Numbered from the stretch's first letter, positions 7,652 to 16,237 are shown. The stretch: 64,000 nt of DNA from Novosphingobium sp. 28-62-57 (GCA_002256985.1 NCGO01000001.1:806001-870000); one strand, 5' to 3'. Notes: generated by a model from the letters alone, not told the origin. Program-made: numbers and translations.

Positions 7652-8077
7652 ATGTTCTTAGTTCTCGCAGCTGCGGTCGTCTCGGCGGGTCAGACTTTCA
7701 CCTGCACCCCCACCCATGTCTATGATGGCGATGGGCCGGTCTGGTGCGCCGAAGGGCCGCACCTGCGCATTGGCGGCATTGCGGCCCGCGAGATGGACGG
7801 CACTTGCCGCTCCAACCAGCCTTGCCCCCGTGCATCGGCGATTGAAGCGCGTGATGCCCTTGTTCGCCTGTTCGGCGGACCTCGCGGAACTATCTCCACC
7901 GGTCACGTCATTGTCGCGGGCCCCCGGCTCACCTGTCAGTCGGAAGGATCAGCTGGGGGCAGCAGGACGGCGGCATGGTGCCGTTTCCCCTCAGGCGCAG
8001 ATCTGTCCTGTGCCATGATCAAGACTGGCACGGCTCTGCGCTGGGACCGCTATTGGAAAGGTCCTGCCTGCCGGTGA
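7652..8077 (+). CDS. Exported thermonuclease-like (SNase-fold) protein
   Basis: 141 aa from the ATG at 7652, 14 bp after the repressor stop. Starting there gives a clean signal peptide (MFLVLAAAVVSAGQTFTC). YDGDGPVWCAEG and LRIGGIAARE correspond to the DGD and L.GI.APE motifs of staphylococcal-nuclease-like proteins, but the usual catalytic Arg/Glu set is only partly recognisable, so activity is uncertain. Six or more cysteines suggest disulfides in the periplasm. Proteins of this type are frequent in alphaproteobacterial plasmids beside S24 genes. It overlaps the next gene by GTGA. Confidence 0.78.
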   Translation: MFLVLAAAVVSAGQTFTCTPTHVYDGDGPVWCAEGPHLRIGGIAAREMDGTCRSNQPCPRASAIEARDALVRLFGGPRGTISTGHVIVAGPRLTCQSEGSAGGSRTAAWCRFPSGADLSCAMIKTGTALRWDRYWKGPACR

Positions 8078-8379
8078 GCAGCGATGAACACCTTACAGGC
8101 ACGCTCGAGCAGAACCGCAACGGATTGGTCCTGCGAACCGATGGCGGCGGAACGTGGGAGCTCGAAAGCACCCGCGCAGCGCGCGAACTCATCGGCTCCC
8201 GCGTAGAGATCATCGGGCAACGCTCGGGGTTCAACGGGCTGGTGTGCGATCAGATCTGGCCTGCCGGGCAGCCTCGCCCGCAAGCCGTCAAACTGCGCCT
8301 CGAATTCCTGCTCACCGCAGCCCTGGTCGCCTACGGCCTCTATGCGACCATAGGCGCCGCAATCAGCACACTGCGCTAA
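8074..8379 (+). CDS. DUF5818-type protein with C-terminal membrane segment
   Basis: 101 aa from the GTG at 8074, overlapping the preceding stop (GTGA). The domain at residues 6-58 (LTGTLEQNRNGLVLRTDGG, then ARELIGSRVEIIGQRSGFNGLVCDQIW) has an OB-like beta pattern and matches proteins annotated DUF5818. A hydrophobic helix lies at about 75-95 (FLLTAALVAYGLYATIGAAI). A second, soluble paralogue is encoded at 36497-36706 near the other end of the visible element. Function unknown. Confidence 0.75.
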   Translation: MSSDEHLTGTLEQNRNGLVLRTDGGGTWELESTRAARELIGSRVEIIGQRSGFNGLVCDQIWPAGQPRPQAVKLRLEFLLTAALVAYGLYATIGAAISTLR

Positions 8380-8576
8380 TGCTGAGCGACTGGGAACTCT
8401 GGGCCTGCGCCAACCAGGTCATCAAGGCGCAAGGCGACAAGGCTGCGCACTATGTCGCCGAACAGATCGGCGCGCTCGCGCTGGCCGGAGACGCGGAAGG
8501 CATCAAAATCTGGCAGGCCATTGCACACCGGATCACTGAACTCTCGGACCAAGTTGGGCCAACGACGCGGCAATGA
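8379..8576 (+). CDS. Small DUF6961-type protein
   Basis: 65 aa. The ATG shares its A with the TAA of the preceding gene (TAATG), so the two are coupled. MLSDWELWACANQVIKAQGD and the following LALAGDAEGIKIWQAIAHRI match a short helical family of sphingomonads that I recognise as DUF6961. Function unknown. It is the last gene of the run S24 - SNase-like - DUF5818 - DUF6961. Confidence 0.72.
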   Translation: MLSDWELWACANQVIKAQGDKAAHYVAEQIGALALAGDAEGIKIWQAIAHRITELSDQVGPTTRQ

Positions 8577-8628
8577 CGGCTCTCGCGGCTACTCGAAGTC
8601 TGAGGCAACACAGCCAAATATCGGCCCT

Positions 8629-8868
8629 TCAACCGATGGGCGAATGGTCGCCGGGGAACAGGCAAGACTGATGGCCACCTGACCGGTAGACCTCTCCTGA
8701 AATCTCCAAACCACGCATCCGCTCGACCAGATGCTGCGCGAGATCCACGCGTGCGGTGCGCTGTGCGCGTGGATCAGCTGCATTCAGGCCGGCCAGAGTC
8801 ACCTCCGGCGCCATAGCCAGCGCCACTTCCAGATGGGTCAGCAGAATATCATCAGCGATTCGGCTCAT
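8629..8868 (-). CDS. Small orphan protein behind an SOS box
   Basis: 79 aa from the ATG at 8868 (MSRIADDILLTHLEVALAMAP). An ATG at 8895 is in frame but lies inside the SOS box. No family is recognised; the first 60 residues look helical. It stands alone between convergent and tail-to-head neighbours. The SOS box ends 11 bp before the start codon and no Shine-Dalgarno is visible, so a leaderless message is possible. Confidence 0.6.
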   Translation of the reverse strand: MSRIADDILLTHLEVALAMAPEVTLAGLNAADPRAQRTARVDLAQHLVERMRGLEISGEVYRSGGHQSCLFPGDHSPIG

Positions 8869-8878
8869 GGCAACTTGA

Positions 8879-8893
8879 GAACAAATATAGAAC
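8879..8893 (-). promoter_or_regulatory. LexA/SOS box 2 (GTTC-TATATTT-GTTC on minus strand)
   Basis: Exact GTTC-N7-GTTC on the minus strand, 11 bp upstream of the 79-aa gene. A TTGACA (8903-8898) lies just upstream of the box. Confidence 0.78.
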
Positions 8894-8959
8894 ATATTGT
8901 CAATTGAGGAGCTGCCAGTCTGCCCGGACCTGCGGTGGGCATCAGCGTCGGCATCGGCG

Positions 8960-11896
8960 TCAGAGCCCGATCTCGAACGGCTTGATAAGCGAGCGATCGA
9001 GCTCGGGCGGTTCTCGCACAGGCATGGCTTCCTTGCTCGCGCTCCGCCCTTTCTCCTGCCCCGTGGCGGCCGCTTCCCTTAGCAGACCGACGGCTTCGAG
9101 TGCCGAGCGTTTCATGCCAGGATTGCGTTCGACCGCAGCCTCCAGCTTGGCGGCATTGTCGACATAGAGGGTCAGCCCATCGCGCAGCCGCGTGATCGTG
9201 ACGAGGAAGGTCTGCTGGTTCGAAAGGTTGCGCTCACGGCTGTCCATGACCGCGATGCCGCGGTCGGAAGTTAGCCCCTGCGCCATATGGGCGTTGAGTG
9301 CATAGGCCAGATCGAGGCGCTGAAGCATCGGGTCACCAGGTTGCAATTGATGCTCGGCTCCGAGCGACGTCTTCACGGTCACCTGCTTTGCATCGATCGC
9401 CACGATCCTGGCCTGGTCGGCATTGAGCAGTCCGCGCTTGTGATCGGTCTCGGTCCAGCGAATGCGGTCGCCCGCATAGAGTTCGAGCGGCTTCACATCG
9501 AACAAGCGCAGAGGATCCATCTCTCCTTGCGGACGCAATTGCCCTGGCCGGAATTCGAAGCGGCGGCCCCGCTCGTTTTCAAGGGTCACGCGCCCCCGCG
9601 CCAGGTCGGTTTCCGCGACGCGATATTGCCCTGCAAGCAGCCCCTGTCCGCGCTGGCGTCGCTCAACGCTGACAATCATGCCAGGCTTGTAGGTGCGCGC
9701 GTAGCGCAGTTCCTCGCGTGTGACGTTCACGCGGGACAGCGGGTTCACGCGTAACGACGCAGGGCCGAGTTCGCCGTTGGCCTTGAGACCCGTTTGCACC
9801 GCCTCGTTGACCTGGCTGCGCAGCGCCCGACCCGACGCATAGATCGAAGTGTTCTCGCGCTCGGCAGGCGAACGAGCAAGCCAATCGGCAGCCGCCGCGA
9901 TCGCAGCGCCGTTGGCAACTTCGATCACTTGCGGACCAAGATGCCGCAAGGCTGCCTCGATATGGCCGCTTTGGGCCGCAAATTGTGCATCGCGCAGGGC
10001 CTTGTCTCGCGCCCGTATATTCACGTTCATGATGGCGGTTTCGGCGCCGGCCTGCTGCATGACATCGAAGGGTTTGCCCGCGTCGACGGCGCCGAGCTGC
10101 TTCTTGTCACCGATGCTCGCAAAACGTCCCAATTCAAGGACATTGGCAAGCCGGACCAGCTTTTCCTTGTCGGCATTGCCGACCATCGAGGCCTCGTCGA
10201 GCAGCACGACCGTGCCGCGCAACGCCATCCGTGCCTCGGCAAGTTTGGCCTTGTTTGCGCCTTCCAGCAGCTCGCTGTGCTGGCGCAGGAAGCGCGACAC
10301 GGTCATCGAGGGAATGCCGGTATCGCGCTCCAGCATCTGGACGAGCGTGTTCTGGACCGCGAGACCAAGCACGGCCCTGCCCTGCTCCGCGAGGATGTCG
10401 GCGACCGGCTTCAGAACGGTGCTCTTGCCTGCGCCGGCAACGCCCTGGATGGCGACGATCCGGTTGTTGGAGGCGAGCAGCAGCTGGCCCGCAGCTTCCT
10501 GCCCAGGGTTCAGGGTCATGCCGTATTTGAGCTGCGAGAGCGCCTGGAGCCGGTCTCCGGCAACCTCAGCAGGCAAGATCGCTGGTGCGGCCCCGCGCCC
10601 GTTTTCCACCGCTGCAATGATGCGCTGTTCGAGACTGATGGCATCGCGGGTGGTCACCAGGTCGCGATCAGCGCCCTTGCCCTTCACCAGGTGTCCCTGT
10701 CGCAGCAATTGATCGACCCGCTGTTCGATCGCGGCCATCGCGGTCGGCAAGCCAAACCCGAGTGCCGTGCGATAAATCTCGGGGCGCGAAAAGGCGGCTT
10801 CGCGCTCACCCAAATGCCGGATAGCCGAAGCCGCGGCATGAATTGCGGCCACTTGCTCGGCGCTGCGATTGCCCATCGTGCGCGGGACAAGCGGATCACC
10901 CTGGCGGAGGCCAAGACGTTCGGCGAAGGCAGAGGCAAGCGCGCGTCCCTGATCGACCAGACCGCGCACCGTGCCGACAAATCCCGGCACATTGCCAAGG
11001 TCGTTTGCCGCGCGCCCGTTGGCTCTGGCGATGACGGCCTTTGGGTCGAACCCAAGCCGTGAGGCAGTTTCTTGCCATTGCTGGGTCAGAGCGCTGCGAT
11101 CTTCGATTTTGGCTTTATCGGCCCGCGTCATGAGCGTTGCCATGTCGGTGACGCGCGGCCCGCGATGATCCATCTGTGCGACCGCCTCGAGGATCTCGGC
11201 GCGCCGGGTGCTGAAGGCCTCGCGTATGAATTTCGGGACACCAACCACCTCGAAATTGCCGTGCTTGCCGACTTCGCCGACCTCGTAGCCGAGCTTCTCG
11301 ACGGACAGACGAAACTGCGCCATCGTGATCGCATTGAGAAGCGTGTTGTGCTCCCAGAGCTTGTCATTGCGCAGCGCGCGCCATTTGCCATCGGGCCCCT
11401 GGGTGACATTGGCGACGACAGCGTGGAAGTGGGCATTGGGTTCCTGGTTGCGGTTCGTATCGTGCTGAAAAAGCCCGATGACGAGGTTCCCTGTGGCCAG
11501 GATGCGCTCCTTGCCTTTCACCTCCATGCGGGTTTCGGCGAGGTTCTTCTCGGCCCAGACCAGGGTCTCCTTGACCGCAGCGGCATAGGCATCAAGGATA
11601 CGCTTGTCGCCGCCCACGAGCGCGAGGATCGACCAGCTCTTAGGCATCGAGAAAGTAAGATCGGTGCCGGCACGGTGCGCGCGGTTGTCGCTTCCGACCC
11701 TGCTGCCATCGGGGAGCAAACCCTTGAGCACCGCTTCGAACTGCTTGGCATCGACCCTGCCGACGAGCCCCAGCTTTTCGGCCCCCTTGCCCAGCCATTC
11801 GCCCGATCGTTCGGCATCGGCGCGGGTGTAGTAATTGTCTGCGGCAAAGTAGTTGGCGGCGCCGCCCGCGGTGCGGACATTGGCTACCGAAAGCAT
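8960..11896 (-). CDS. traI: TraI/TrwC-type MobF conjugative relaxase-helicase
   Basis: 978 aa from the ATG at 11896; the frame is open further upstream, but the protein starting MLSVANVRTA begins exactly like MobF relaxases. Tyr16 and Tyr22/Tyr23 (NYYTRADAERSGEW) are the candidate nicking residues. Asp79 and the His triad 145/156/158 (HDTNRNQEPNAHFH) form the metal site, at positions close to those of TrwC. The RecD-like helicase has Walker A GVAGAGKST at 485-493 and Walker B VVLLDEAS at about 563-570. The C terminus carries the late helicase motif (AHMAQGLTSDRGIAVM). It nicks oriT and unwinds the transferred strand. It starts 37 bp after the traD stop, in the order RHH-traD-traI found in R388 (trwABC). 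Confidence 0.96.
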   Translation of the reverse strand: MLSVANVRTAGGAANYFAADNYYTRADAERSGEWLGKGAEKLGLVGRVDAKQFEAVLKGLLPDGSRVGSDNRAHRAGTDLTFSMPKSWSILALVGGDKRILDAYAAAVKETLVWAEKNLAETRMEVKGKERILATGNLVIGLFQHDTNRNQEPNAHFHAVVANVTQGPDGKWRALRNDKLWEHNTLLNAITMAQFRLSVEKLGYEVGEVGKHGNFEVVGVPKFIREAFSTRRAEILEAVAQMDHRGPRVTDMATLMTRADKAKIEDRSALTQQWQETASRLGFDPKAVIARANGRAANDLGNVPGFVGTVRGLVDQGRALASAFAERLGLRQGDPLVPRTMGNRSAEQVAAIHAAASAIRHLGEREAAFSRPEIYRTALGFGLPTAMAAIEQRVDQLLRQGHLVKGKGADRDLVTTRDAISLEQRIIAAVENGRGAAPAILPAEVAGDRLQALSQLKYGMTLNPGQEAAGQLLLASNNRIVAIQGVAGAGKSTVLKPVADILAEQGRAVLGLAVQNTLVQMLERDTGIPSMTVSRFLRQHSELLEGANKAKLAEARMALRGTVVLLDEASMVGNADKEKLVRLANVLELGRFASIGDKKQLGAVDAGKPFDVMQQAGAETAIMNVNIRARDKALRDAQFAAQSGHIEAALRHLGPQVIEVANGAAIAAAADWLARSPAERENTSIYASGRALRSQVNEAVQTGLKANGELGPASLRVNPLSRVNVTREELRYARTYKPGMIVSVERRQRGQGLLAGQYRVAETDLARGRVTLENERGRRFEFRPGQLRPQGEMDPLRLFDVKPLELYAGDRIRWTETDHKRGLLNADQARIVAIDAKQVTVKTSLGAEHQLQPGDPMLQRLDLAYALNAHMAQGLTSDRGIAVMDSRERNLSNQQTFLVTITRLRDGLTLYVDNAAKLEAAVERNPGMKRSALEAVGLLREAAATGQEKGRSASKEAMPVREPPELDRSLIKPFEIGL

Positions 11897-11933
11897 GGTC
11901 CACCTCGCAAGGCATAGGCGCCGCCAACCATCG

Positions 11934-14303
11934 TCACATCTCCAGATCGCCATAGCCCGGCCCATCGTGAGAAGGCGTGTCCTGCTCGGGCACGCCATCC
12001 TCGATCATGAGCTTGCGAGCCTCCGGGGCGCTTTGCGGGGCGGCAGCTTTGCCGGGCTTCTGCACCTGGTTCATCTGATCCTTGGCGGCAGGTACATCGG
12101 CCCGGCGCGCTTCGTCTTTGCCCTTTGCGGGATCATCCTCAGAAGGCTTATCGCCGCCGCGCAGGACAGCGTCTTTGGGGAGAGAGACGGATCCACGTCC
12201 CCGACCCGGCGATGCTTTCGCGGCTTTCGCTTGCTTGCCCGCTGTTCCTGTTGCGGAGGGCTTGTCCGCTTCCTCGGGAAGGCTCTTGCCTGCAACGGGC
12301 TCTTGGCGTTCCGGCACGGCGGATTTGTCATCAGGCCCGCGCTGCGTGAGCGAAAGTTCTCCCTGCTTGGGCACGACCGGTTTGCCCGCTCCGTCATCAT
12401 TGGACGCAGGATGCGCGGAGGGATCATTGGCGGTCGAAGCTGCTGCTGCGCGTTCGGCATCTGCTTTGACCGGCGGCCGACGCAATGGTGGATCCTTGGC
12501 GCGGCCGATGAAGGTTTCCGCGACTTTTGGACGGGTGACCGGCTTCAGCTTGATCGGAGCCGCCGGGAAACCATCCGGGAATTTGAGGTAGCCTGACAGG
12601 CGCGACAGGTTCATCAACTGGTCTGGCAAGAGCAGTGGTTCGATGTGCTTGCGCGGTGTCAGGCTGACCGCATCGCGGGCATTGTTGTACCCGTAAGTGT
12701 AGCCTTCATCCATGTCGCGGACCTGGCGATGGCCGATGAAGTCCGAGCACCAGGTCGCGGTCTCGCGGTCTGCCGTGCCGAGGATCAGCTTGGTCCGGGC
12801 GAGCGATGACAGGGTCATCGCCATGTTGTCGCCGTAGACCTCTTTGAGCTTGGCATAGGCATGGATCCCGGTGACGATTGCGCCGCCAAAATTGCGGGCG
12901 GTCTGGAGCCCCTTTTCAAGCGCTGGCAGCCGGTGCAGCGCGCCGAGTTCGTCGATGAAGAACCAGAACCGCAGGTCGCGAGTTCGCGGCCTCGTCATGA
13001 GCGTGTTCATCGCTGTATCGAGCCACAGCGTGAGCAGCTGCGCGCAAACGCTCATGTCGACATAGCGCGCCGATATGAACACGGCAGAGCCTTTGCCTTG
13101 GCTCCCATCGTCGTCGTCTTCGATCCATTGGCGGACCGAAAACGGCTTGCCAGACGCTGGCAACAGCTTGAGCGCTTTGGCGTTGACGTTGAACACGGCG
13201 CGGATCGATTCCGCCATGCGTGCGGCTTCCGGCGCGGTGAGCGGATCGGCGATCGTGCCGCGCATCATGGCATGGACCTCCGACAGGTCGGCGGTCATCA
13301 GCTTCTTGGCCAGCGCTTCGTTGGTTCCGTTGCCATCGGCGATCAGCTTGAGGCAGAATTCCACGAACAGCGCGCGCGCTGCGATGACCCAGAACTGCGC
13401 CTCGCCGCCCCCGTCGTGGGGGACGAGCGCTTCAGCAGCCGCCCAGAATTCGCCTTCGCTCCGGCATTCGTCGAACAGGCTCCACCTTGGACAGCGCGCA
13501 TCGAGCGGGTTGAGGATGACGTCGCGGCTGCTGTCGTAGAAATGCTCGATGAAGGCGCCGGTAAGATCGAAGATAACGATGCGCTGCCGCCGCGCACGCG
13601 CCTCGGCAATCATGTCCGACATGGCGACTGTCTTGCCCATACCGGTCGTACCGATCAGCATCGCGTGGCTTTGCTCGAGCCGCCAAGGGTAGGAGACCGT
13701 GGCCAGATGCGAGGGTTTGTACGGAAACGCGCTGGCCAGCTCGCCGGGGGTGCAAAGCCGCCATTTCCAACCCAGGACAGCCGACAGTTCGCGGGACCGT
13801 TCCACCCGGTTGTGGGCATGGAGTTCATCGACCAGTTCGGGAAGCGTGACGAGCATCGCGCCGCGCTCATGCTTGCGCTCCTTGGAGCGGCGACCGAAGC
13901 GCGCCGCAAACCAGTAGAAGACCACGAAGGCAGGTACGAGCAACAGAGCCGAGCGCAGGAGAGCATTGCCGAGCAGGCCAAGCATATGGTCCCACGCCCG
14001 GACCACGGGCGGAAAGGTTTCAAGCAACCTGATGGGGAACTGGACTGTGCCGCCGAAGGCCGTTTTGAGCTCGACCTCCGTGGCTGGATCGAATTCCATA
14101 AAGGCATAGATCTGCCCATAGACACGCATCCAGACCAGATAGACTTCATGGTCGCTGAGCCCGGCCGACAGCGTCCACCAGTTTGTCCACGAAATCACCA
14201 GCAGTGCGACAATGAGCGGTCCCTTGAGACCGGCGGCAAACATGAAGCTGAAATGGCCAAGGAGCTGGCTGCCGCGGGTGAAATTGACGAGGTTACGCTT
14301 CAT
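11934..14303 (-). CDS. traD: TraD/TrwB-type conjugative coupling ATPase (VirD4 family)
   Basis: 789 aa from the ATG at 14303, chosen because it begins MKRNLVNFTRGSQLLGH and overlaps the upstream gene by 11 bp; longer in-frame starts lack support. Two hydrophobic regions (about 22-40 and 106-132) anchor it in the inner membrane. Walker A GTTGMGKT is at 218-225 and Walker B is FWFFIDELGALH, followed by the family segment LEKGLQTARNFGG. The last 180 residues are Lys/Ala/Pro-rich and probably disordered. It links the relaxosome to the transfer channel, whose genes are not in this window. Confidence 0.95.
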   Translation of the reverse strand: MKRNLVNFTRGSQLLGHFSFMFAAGLKGPLIVALLVISWTNWWTLSAGLSDHEVYLVWMRVYGQIYAFMEFDPATEVELKTAFGGTVQFPIRLLETFPPVVRAWDHMLGLLGNALLRSALLLVPAFVVFYWFAARFGRRSKERKHERGAMLVTLPELVDELHAHNRVERSRELSAVLGWKWRLCTPGELASAFPYKPSHLATVSYPWRLEQSHAMLIGTTGMGKTVAMSDMIAEARARRQRIVIFDLTGAFIEHFYDSSRDVILNPLDARCPRWSLFDECRSEGEFWAAAEALVPHDGGGEAQFWVIAARALFVEFCLKLIADGNGTNEALAKKLMTADLSEVHAMMRGTIADPLTAPEAARMAESIRAVFNVNAKALKLLPASGKPFSVRQWIEDDDDGSQGKGSAVFISARYVDMSVCAQLLTLWLDTAMNTLMTRPRTRDLRFWFFIDELGALHRLPALEKGLQTARNFGGAIVTGIHAYAKLKEVYGDNMAMTLSSLARTKLILGTADRETATWCSDFIGHRQVRDMDEGYTYGYNNARDAVSLTPRKHIEPLLLPDQLMNLSRLSGYLKFPDGFPAAPIKLKPVTRPKVAETFIGRAKDPPLRRPPVKADAERAAAASTANDPSAHPASNDDGAGKPVVPKQGELSLTQRGPDDKSAVPERQEPVAGKSLPEEADKPSATGTAGKQAKAAKASPGRGRGSVSLPKDAVLRGGDKPSEDDPAKGKDEARRADVPAAKDQMNQVQKPGKAAAPQSAPEARKLMIEDGVPEQDTPSHDGPGYGDLEM

Positions 14304-14625
14304 TGGAGCCTCCCTCGTCGGTGGCTGCAACCAGACCCAGTTCCTTGCACTTGCGGCCGTAGGCCTGATGGGCGCGTTCGCGCAGACGGTTGTCCGGATG
14401 CCCTGCCAGGAGGGCATCGACGCCGACCATGATAAAGACCGACTGGCGTGCCATTCGTTCGACTTTGGTGTCGACGCGCGAGACGAGATCATCGTCGTCG
14501 CAGGCGCGCATCAGCAGCGATCTGATCCATTCGCTGAGGCTGAGATCGCGGCGCAAGGCAGCTGCGCGCACACGCGCAGCAAGGTCATCAGAAACGTGAA
14601 CCTGTAGGGATTTTGGCCGTGTCAT
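14293..14625 (-). CDS. Ribbon-helix-helix relaxosome accessory protein (TrwA/TraY-like position)
   Basis: 110 aa from the ATG at 14625, preceded by AGGAG; an in-frame ATG at 14661 has no good Shine-Dalgarno. SLQVHVSDDLAARVRAAALRR followed by SLSEWIRSLLMRA is a classic beta-strand/two-helix RHH DNA-binding fold. The rest is helical. First gene of the transfer operon, directly before traD. In R388 the equivalent TrwA binds oriT and autoregulates. SOS box 3 lies 73 bp upstream, so the whole RHH-traD-traI operon is probably under LexA. Confidence 0.82.
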   Translation of the reverse strand: MTRPKSLQVHVSDDLAARVRAAALRRDLSLSEWIRSLLMRACDDDDLVSRVDTKVERMARQSVFIMVGVDALLAGHPDNRLRERAHQAYGRKCKELGLVAATDEGGSNEA

Positions 14626-14697
14626 TTCCACGGACTCCTTGATTGCGGAGCCTGGATTCACACTGCGAAAGGCGTGTATGGGCTAACCCAGATTTGA

Positions 14698-14712
14698 GAA
14701 CATGTCAAGAAC
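14698..14712 (-). promoter_or_regulatory. LexA/SOS box 3 upstream of the RHH-traD-traI operon (GTTC-TTGACAT-GTTC)
   Basis: Exact GTTC-N7-GTTC on the minus strand. The spacer contains a perfect -35 hexamer TTGACA, so a bound repressor would cover the promoter. The -10 is weak. It is the only evident promoter element for the transfer operon. Confidence 0.82.
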
Positions 14713-15077
14713 ATCATAAAGCCGCAGAACTGTGAGGTTCCAGGAGGTGCGCATGCAAATCCGATTGGCTGTTTAGCGCCTATTCATTTTCAAATGGAAA
14801 GCTGCCATTTGCGCAATTTTGCCATATCCAATTGATATTGAAACAATATGTCCTGATTTCTCGTGCGAGTTCTCGCGTAGGGTGTGCCCCTTTGTTCCTA
14901 ACTTTGGAGGATGAGTCCAGGCCTTGAACCTGCATCGGATAGAAGGAATTGAACCCACCACCGGCTTGATAAACGGACGGCGATCCGGCGCCCGGAACCG
15001 GGAGATATTGGGATGGCAGAAACTGTGCCAGCATTTATATTCGCGCAGCACCTGCGGGACCGCGAGAGGACCAGACT
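14713..15077. other. Candidate origin of transfer (oriT) region
   Basis: AT-rich non-coding DNA next to the RHH gene, the position of oriT in trwABC-type plasmids. It has two inverted repeats: CAAATGG / CCATTTG (14791-14797, 14805-14811; 7-nt loop) and ATATTG / CAATAT (14835-14840, 14844-14849; 3-nt loop). The nic site is not identifiable by eye. The right part (14860-15077) shows nothing further. Confidence 0.4.
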
Positions 15078-15272
15078 ATGTCCAGCGTCACATTGAGCGC
15101 AACGCCAAAAGGGAACGGGTTTCAGGCGACCGTGACCTTCGCAAACGGTGTCTCGATCAGTTCTGCCGAGGCGTTTCCAACGAAGTCCGAGGCCATTTCC
15201 GCAGCGGCGTTGAAGTTGCTCGGCATGCCAGAACGCCTTGAGGGTATGGACGCTCCGGACGAGACGGAATGA
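15078..15272 (+). CDS. Small hypothetical protein
   Basis: 64 aa, ATG at 15078 with GAGAGGA upstream. The sequence suggests a beta hairpin (TLSATPKGNGFQATVTFANG) and one helix (SEAISAAALKLLGM). It ends in an acidic tail. It is plausible as a gene from its composition and Shine-Dalgarno. Function unknown. Confidence 0.55.
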   Translation: MSSVTLSATPKGNGFQATVTFANGVSISSAEAFPTKSEAISAAALKLLGMPERLEGMDAPDETE

Positions 15273-15336
15273 CAGCCTGGCCGTCCATGACTGCCGAGCA
15301 ATTCAGCGACCGCTGCTAAGGGAGCCGAGCAAAAAG

Positions 15337-15371
15337 AAAGGAGGAAGCCCGGTGCGGACTTCCTCCTCTTT
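15337..15371 (-). terminator. Intrinsic terminator of the 78-aa gene
   Basis: GGAGGAAG (15340-15347) pairs with CTTCCTCC (15359-15366). Read on the minus strand the stem is followed by a T-rich tract (complement of 15331-15339), just past the stop at 15379. Confidence 0.8.
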
Positions 15372-15378
15372 CACATGA

Positions 15379-15615
15379 TCAGAATTCGTCGTTCAGCTTG
15401 CCGGGCACCGTTTCGATGACCCGGTCAAGCAGCCCCGCCGGCAGCGCGCCATAATCCCCCTCGTCGACCGTTATGTAACCGGCCTTGTCATCGATCAGAA
15501 CGTACTGGGTGAAGTAGCTGTGAAAGGACCGGGCATGAGCTTGATCCAGTGCGGCGACAAAGGCTGCCTGATCGGCCTGGAAACCGCCCTGCGCGATGTT
15601 CAATGAAGCGTACAT
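15379..15615 (-). CDS. Small hypothetical protein with RNA-structured leader
   Basis: 78 aa, acidic (ends GKLNDEF). No family recognised. It has its own leader, in which CUCCUGA pairs perfectly with UCAGGAG, and its own terminator, so it is a self-contained unit. The AGGAGG Shine-Dalgarno is 7 bases from the ATG. The independent regulation and good codon usage argue that it is real. Confidence 0.72.
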   Translation of the reverse strand: MYASLNIAQGGFQADQAAFVAALDQAHARSFHSYFTQYVLIDDKAGYITVDEGDYGALPAGLLDRVIETVPGKLNDEF

Positions 15616-15622
15616 ATCTAAC

Positions 15623-15652
15623 CTCCTGAGTTTCGATGCTTCGCATCAGGAG
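15623..15652 (-). promoter_or_regulatory. SD-sequestering leader hairpin upstream of the 78-aa gene
   Basis: In the RNA, CUCCUGA (15652-15646) is perfectly complementary to UCAGGAG (15629-15623), which contains the Shine-Dalgarno. An inner hairpin GATGC/GCATC with a 3-nt loop lies between (15635-15647). It is the simplest copy of a leader design also found before DUF2493, ardC and parB. Confidence 0.65.
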
Positions 15653-15939
15653 ATCGAAGGATGTGGGCGACGGGCCGGGTCAGGGACCGCGCTCCGCGCG
15701 GCCGCGAAGCGGCGATGGGGGCAACGATTTTTTCCGGGCTTGCCCGGCAAAAATGGTGGGGCCCCGTCGTCCTTGACGCGGCCCCAAAGCCCGCATCAGA
15801 CTTGAAGTCTCTGCGAGAGAGACCTCTCCAACGCCTGCGAACGCGGTCAACAGCCTGCCCCACAAACGGTTTTCCTACACGCCGTCCCAGTGGCAGAAAC
15901 GTCTGCGGAGGGGACCAATGGCCAACGAAAGGAACCATC
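15653..15939. other. GC-rich non-coding region with terminator-like hairpins
   Basis: It holds a hairpin CCGGGC-TT-GCCCGG (15734-15747) flanked by T6 and A5, so it could terminate in both directions. A second imperfect stem GGGGCC...GGCCCC follows (about 15759-15786). No gene is supported. An ATG at 15918 behind GGAGGGG opens a short frame that overlaps the next gene and is not convincing. Confidence 0.5.
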
Positions 15940-16170
15940 ATGGCCAGGTCCAAAGCAAGCGCACGCGATGCGCTCATGAAAGTGCAACGTCAGCGCGAGG
16001 AACTCGCTGCCGAAGAAGCCAGATTGCGTGAAAGCGCAGCAGCCGAGCTTGGCAAGGTCATGCTCGACTGCGGCGCTGAAACCATTGAACCGGCACAGCT
16101 CCGACGCCTCATGCTGTCTGTCCAGAAGCTTGGGCTCGACGAGACCCTGAAGCGGATTTCGCGCGCATAA
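15940..16170 (+). CDS. Small coiled-coil protein, DUF6437-type
   Basis: 76 aa from the ATG at 15940 (GAAAGGA upstream). The N-terminal helix is heptad-like (DALMKVQRQREELAAEEARLRE), followed by AAAELGKVMLDCGAETIEPAQLRRL and a terminal helix. The pattern matches a family I know as DUF6437 from sphingomonad plasmids. Function unknown. Followed by two strong hairpins. Confidence 0.75.
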   Translation: MARSKASARDALMKVQRQREELAAEEARLRESAAAELGKVMLDCGAETIEPAQLRRLMLSVQKLGLDETLKRISRA

Positions 16171-16182
16171 AGATCGTTCCTG

Positions 16183-16216
16183 CGGCGGCGCGGGGCTCGA
16201 TGCCCCCGCGCCGCCG
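16183..16216 (+). other. Very stable GC hairpin
   Basis: CGGCGGCGCGGGG (16183-16195) pairs perfectly with CCCCGCGCCGCCG (16204-16216) around an 8-nt loop. There is no T-tract, so it may protect the 3' end rather than terminate. Confidence 0.6.
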
Positions 16217-16237
16217 ATTGCGGCCCAAGCACAAAGA

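Noticed and set aside
15918-16028. Short frame beginning at ATG 15918 behind GGAGGGG, upstream and overlapping the DUF6437-type gene
   Set aside because: Composition is that of an out-of-frame reading of the real gene, and it ends early; a leader peptide role cannot be supported.
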